Origin: Rikenellaceae bacterium
Lineage (GTDB): Bacteria; Bacteroidota; Bacteroidia; Bacteroidales; UBA932
Length of the DNA stretch: 5,061 nucleotides
Reading direction: 5' to 3'
Assembly (NCBI GenBank): GCA_900769385.1
Contig: CAAGGO010000151.1
Coordinates: forward strand, 1-5,061
Part shown: piece by piece, positions 4,434 through 5,061 of the stretch
How positions within the stretch are numbered: the stretch's first letter is position 1
Layout: the number at the start of each line of letters is the position of its first letter
Program-made: the position numbers and the translations under genes
The notes under the pieces: generated by a model
The model's input: the letters and a program-made list of their open reading frames with translations, nothing else
Databases searched by the model: none
Told to the model about the DNA's origin: nothing

Positions 4434-5061
4434 TTAATGTTTTCTGTTTAGAATCTCCTTAATCCGGCGCATCTCCTCTACCGGATCATCCGCCCGCAAC
4501 ACCGAGCCGCTCAGGGCAATCCCGTCAATGCCGGTCTCCATCAGCAGACTTACATCTTCTTTGCATATACCTCCTATTGCCACTATCGGGATACTGATAT
4601 TGCACTCCCTCATCTTCCCGACAATTGACTGATACCCAGCCAATCCCAAAATTGGTGCAAGTTTCTGCTTGGTAGAAGTGAATCTGTACGGCCCGCACCC
4701 GAAATAATCTGGAGAAGATTCCTGCAGATGGGGCAGAACATCTTCAAATGAATTTACGGTGGCCCCTATAATGAAATCTTTTCCAAGGAGCTCTCTTGCC
4801 AGGGCAACAGGCATATCATTCTTCCCAAGATGTACCCCATCCGCCCCAATTTTCTTTGCAAGCTCCACATTGTCATCAATAATGAACGTAGCACCATACT
4901 CCCTGCACATTTTCTGTACAACAAGAGCGGTTTGCTCCAACAGAAGATCATCTGCATCCTTCATCCTCAGCTGCACCCATTTGCAACCGCCCTCCAATGC
5001 AATTCGGGCAGAATCTGTATAGAAATACTTTTGCGTATAATGCGTTATAAATTGCAACCGG
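4434..5061 (-). CDS. thiE: Thiamine-phosphate synthase ThiE, N-terminus probably cut by the window edge
   Basis: ThiE joins hydroxymethylpyrimidine diphosphate and thiazole phosphate to give thiamine phosphate in the cytoplasm. At least 207 residues are present. Counting from the TTG at 5057, the motifs are WVQLRMKD (27-34, with the Q-R-K substrate-binding residues), FIIDD (58-62), GVHLGKND (74-81, including the Mg-binding Asp), IGATVNS (97-103), GPYRFTSTK (122-130, diphosphate loop), VAIGGI (159-164) and GIALSGSVL (179-187). All the key residues I know for the family are present. The frame is still open at base 5061 (a CGG codon precedes the TTG). Homologues I recall begin one or a few residues before QFITH, so the TTG at 5057 is probably an internal Leu and the true start lies outside. 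The gene is the first visible one of a thiE-thi4-TenI-like operon. The promoter, and a TPP riboswitch if there is one, would be further right. Confidence 0.93.
   Translation of the reverse strand, partial: RLQFITHYTQKYFYTDSARIALEGGCKWVQLRMKDADDLLLEQTALVVQKMCREYGATFIIDDNVELAKKIGADGVHLGKNDMPVALARELLGKDFIIGATVNSFEDVLPHLQESSPDYFGCGPYRFTSTKQKLAPILGLAGYQSIVGKMRECNISIPIVAIGGICKEDVSLLMETGIDGIALSGSVLRADDPVEEMRRIKEILNRKH

Noticed and set aside
3866..5022. Plus-strand open frames opposite thi4 and thiE
   Set aside because: The minus-strand genes have clear conserved catalytic motifs; the antisense frames have none.

Overview
The window looks like a short contig from a Bacteroidales bacterium, possibly one related to gut lineages such as Rikenellaceae or Bacteroidaceae. 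The family-level call rests on protein families typical of Bacteroidota: DUF4252, DUF3667, and the paralogous TenI-like ThiE family with RKP, SRSCHS and SPIFxSISKQGY motifs. It is also supported by AT-rich leaders without Shine-Dalgarno sequences and one TAnnTTTG-type promoter box. Species cannot be named from this sequence. The first 21 bases are not biological: they match the Illumina TruSeq index-side adapter. The left genomic end is therefore at base 22, and both terminal genes are cut.

All six genes lie on the minus strand, so transcription runs from right to left. The right part (3068-5061) is a compact thiamine cluster in the order thiE (5' end cut by the window edge), thi4 and a TenI/ThiE-like paralogue. 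The gap between thiE and thi4 is 20 bases, and thi4 overlaps the TenI-like gene by 4 bases (ATGA). Thi4 is the type with His in place of the sacrificial Cys, so it probably makes the thiazole catalytically from free sulfide. ThiE then joins thiazole and pyrimidine phosphates. The TenI-like protein has lost residues a thiamine-phosphate synthase needs, and its role beside Thi4 is open. The operon start, and any TPP riboswitch, lie beyond the right edge.

A 207-base intergenic region (2861-3067) follows. It holds two hairpins built from the same GTGGCG/CGCCAC sequence, a 13-base palindrome and a possible promoter box. It precedes a DUF3667 membrane protein with an N-terminal four-cysteine zinc-ribbon and an unusually long loop between its first and second membrane segments.

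The left part (1-1370) is an ECF sigma-factor operon: a secreted DUF4252 protein, the ECF sigma factor (8-base overlap), and a single-pass membrane protein that is probably the anti-sigma factor (TAATG overlap, truncated at the adapter junction). An AAC-N17-GTC arrangement upstream of the DUF4252 gene could be an ECF-type promoter, which would make the operon autoregulated. I see no CRISPR array, tRNA, rRNA, insertion sequence or phage gene. The observations most worth following are the Thi4/TenI-like pairing, the alternative hairpin set and the candidate self-regulated sigma operon. None of them proves a new system.
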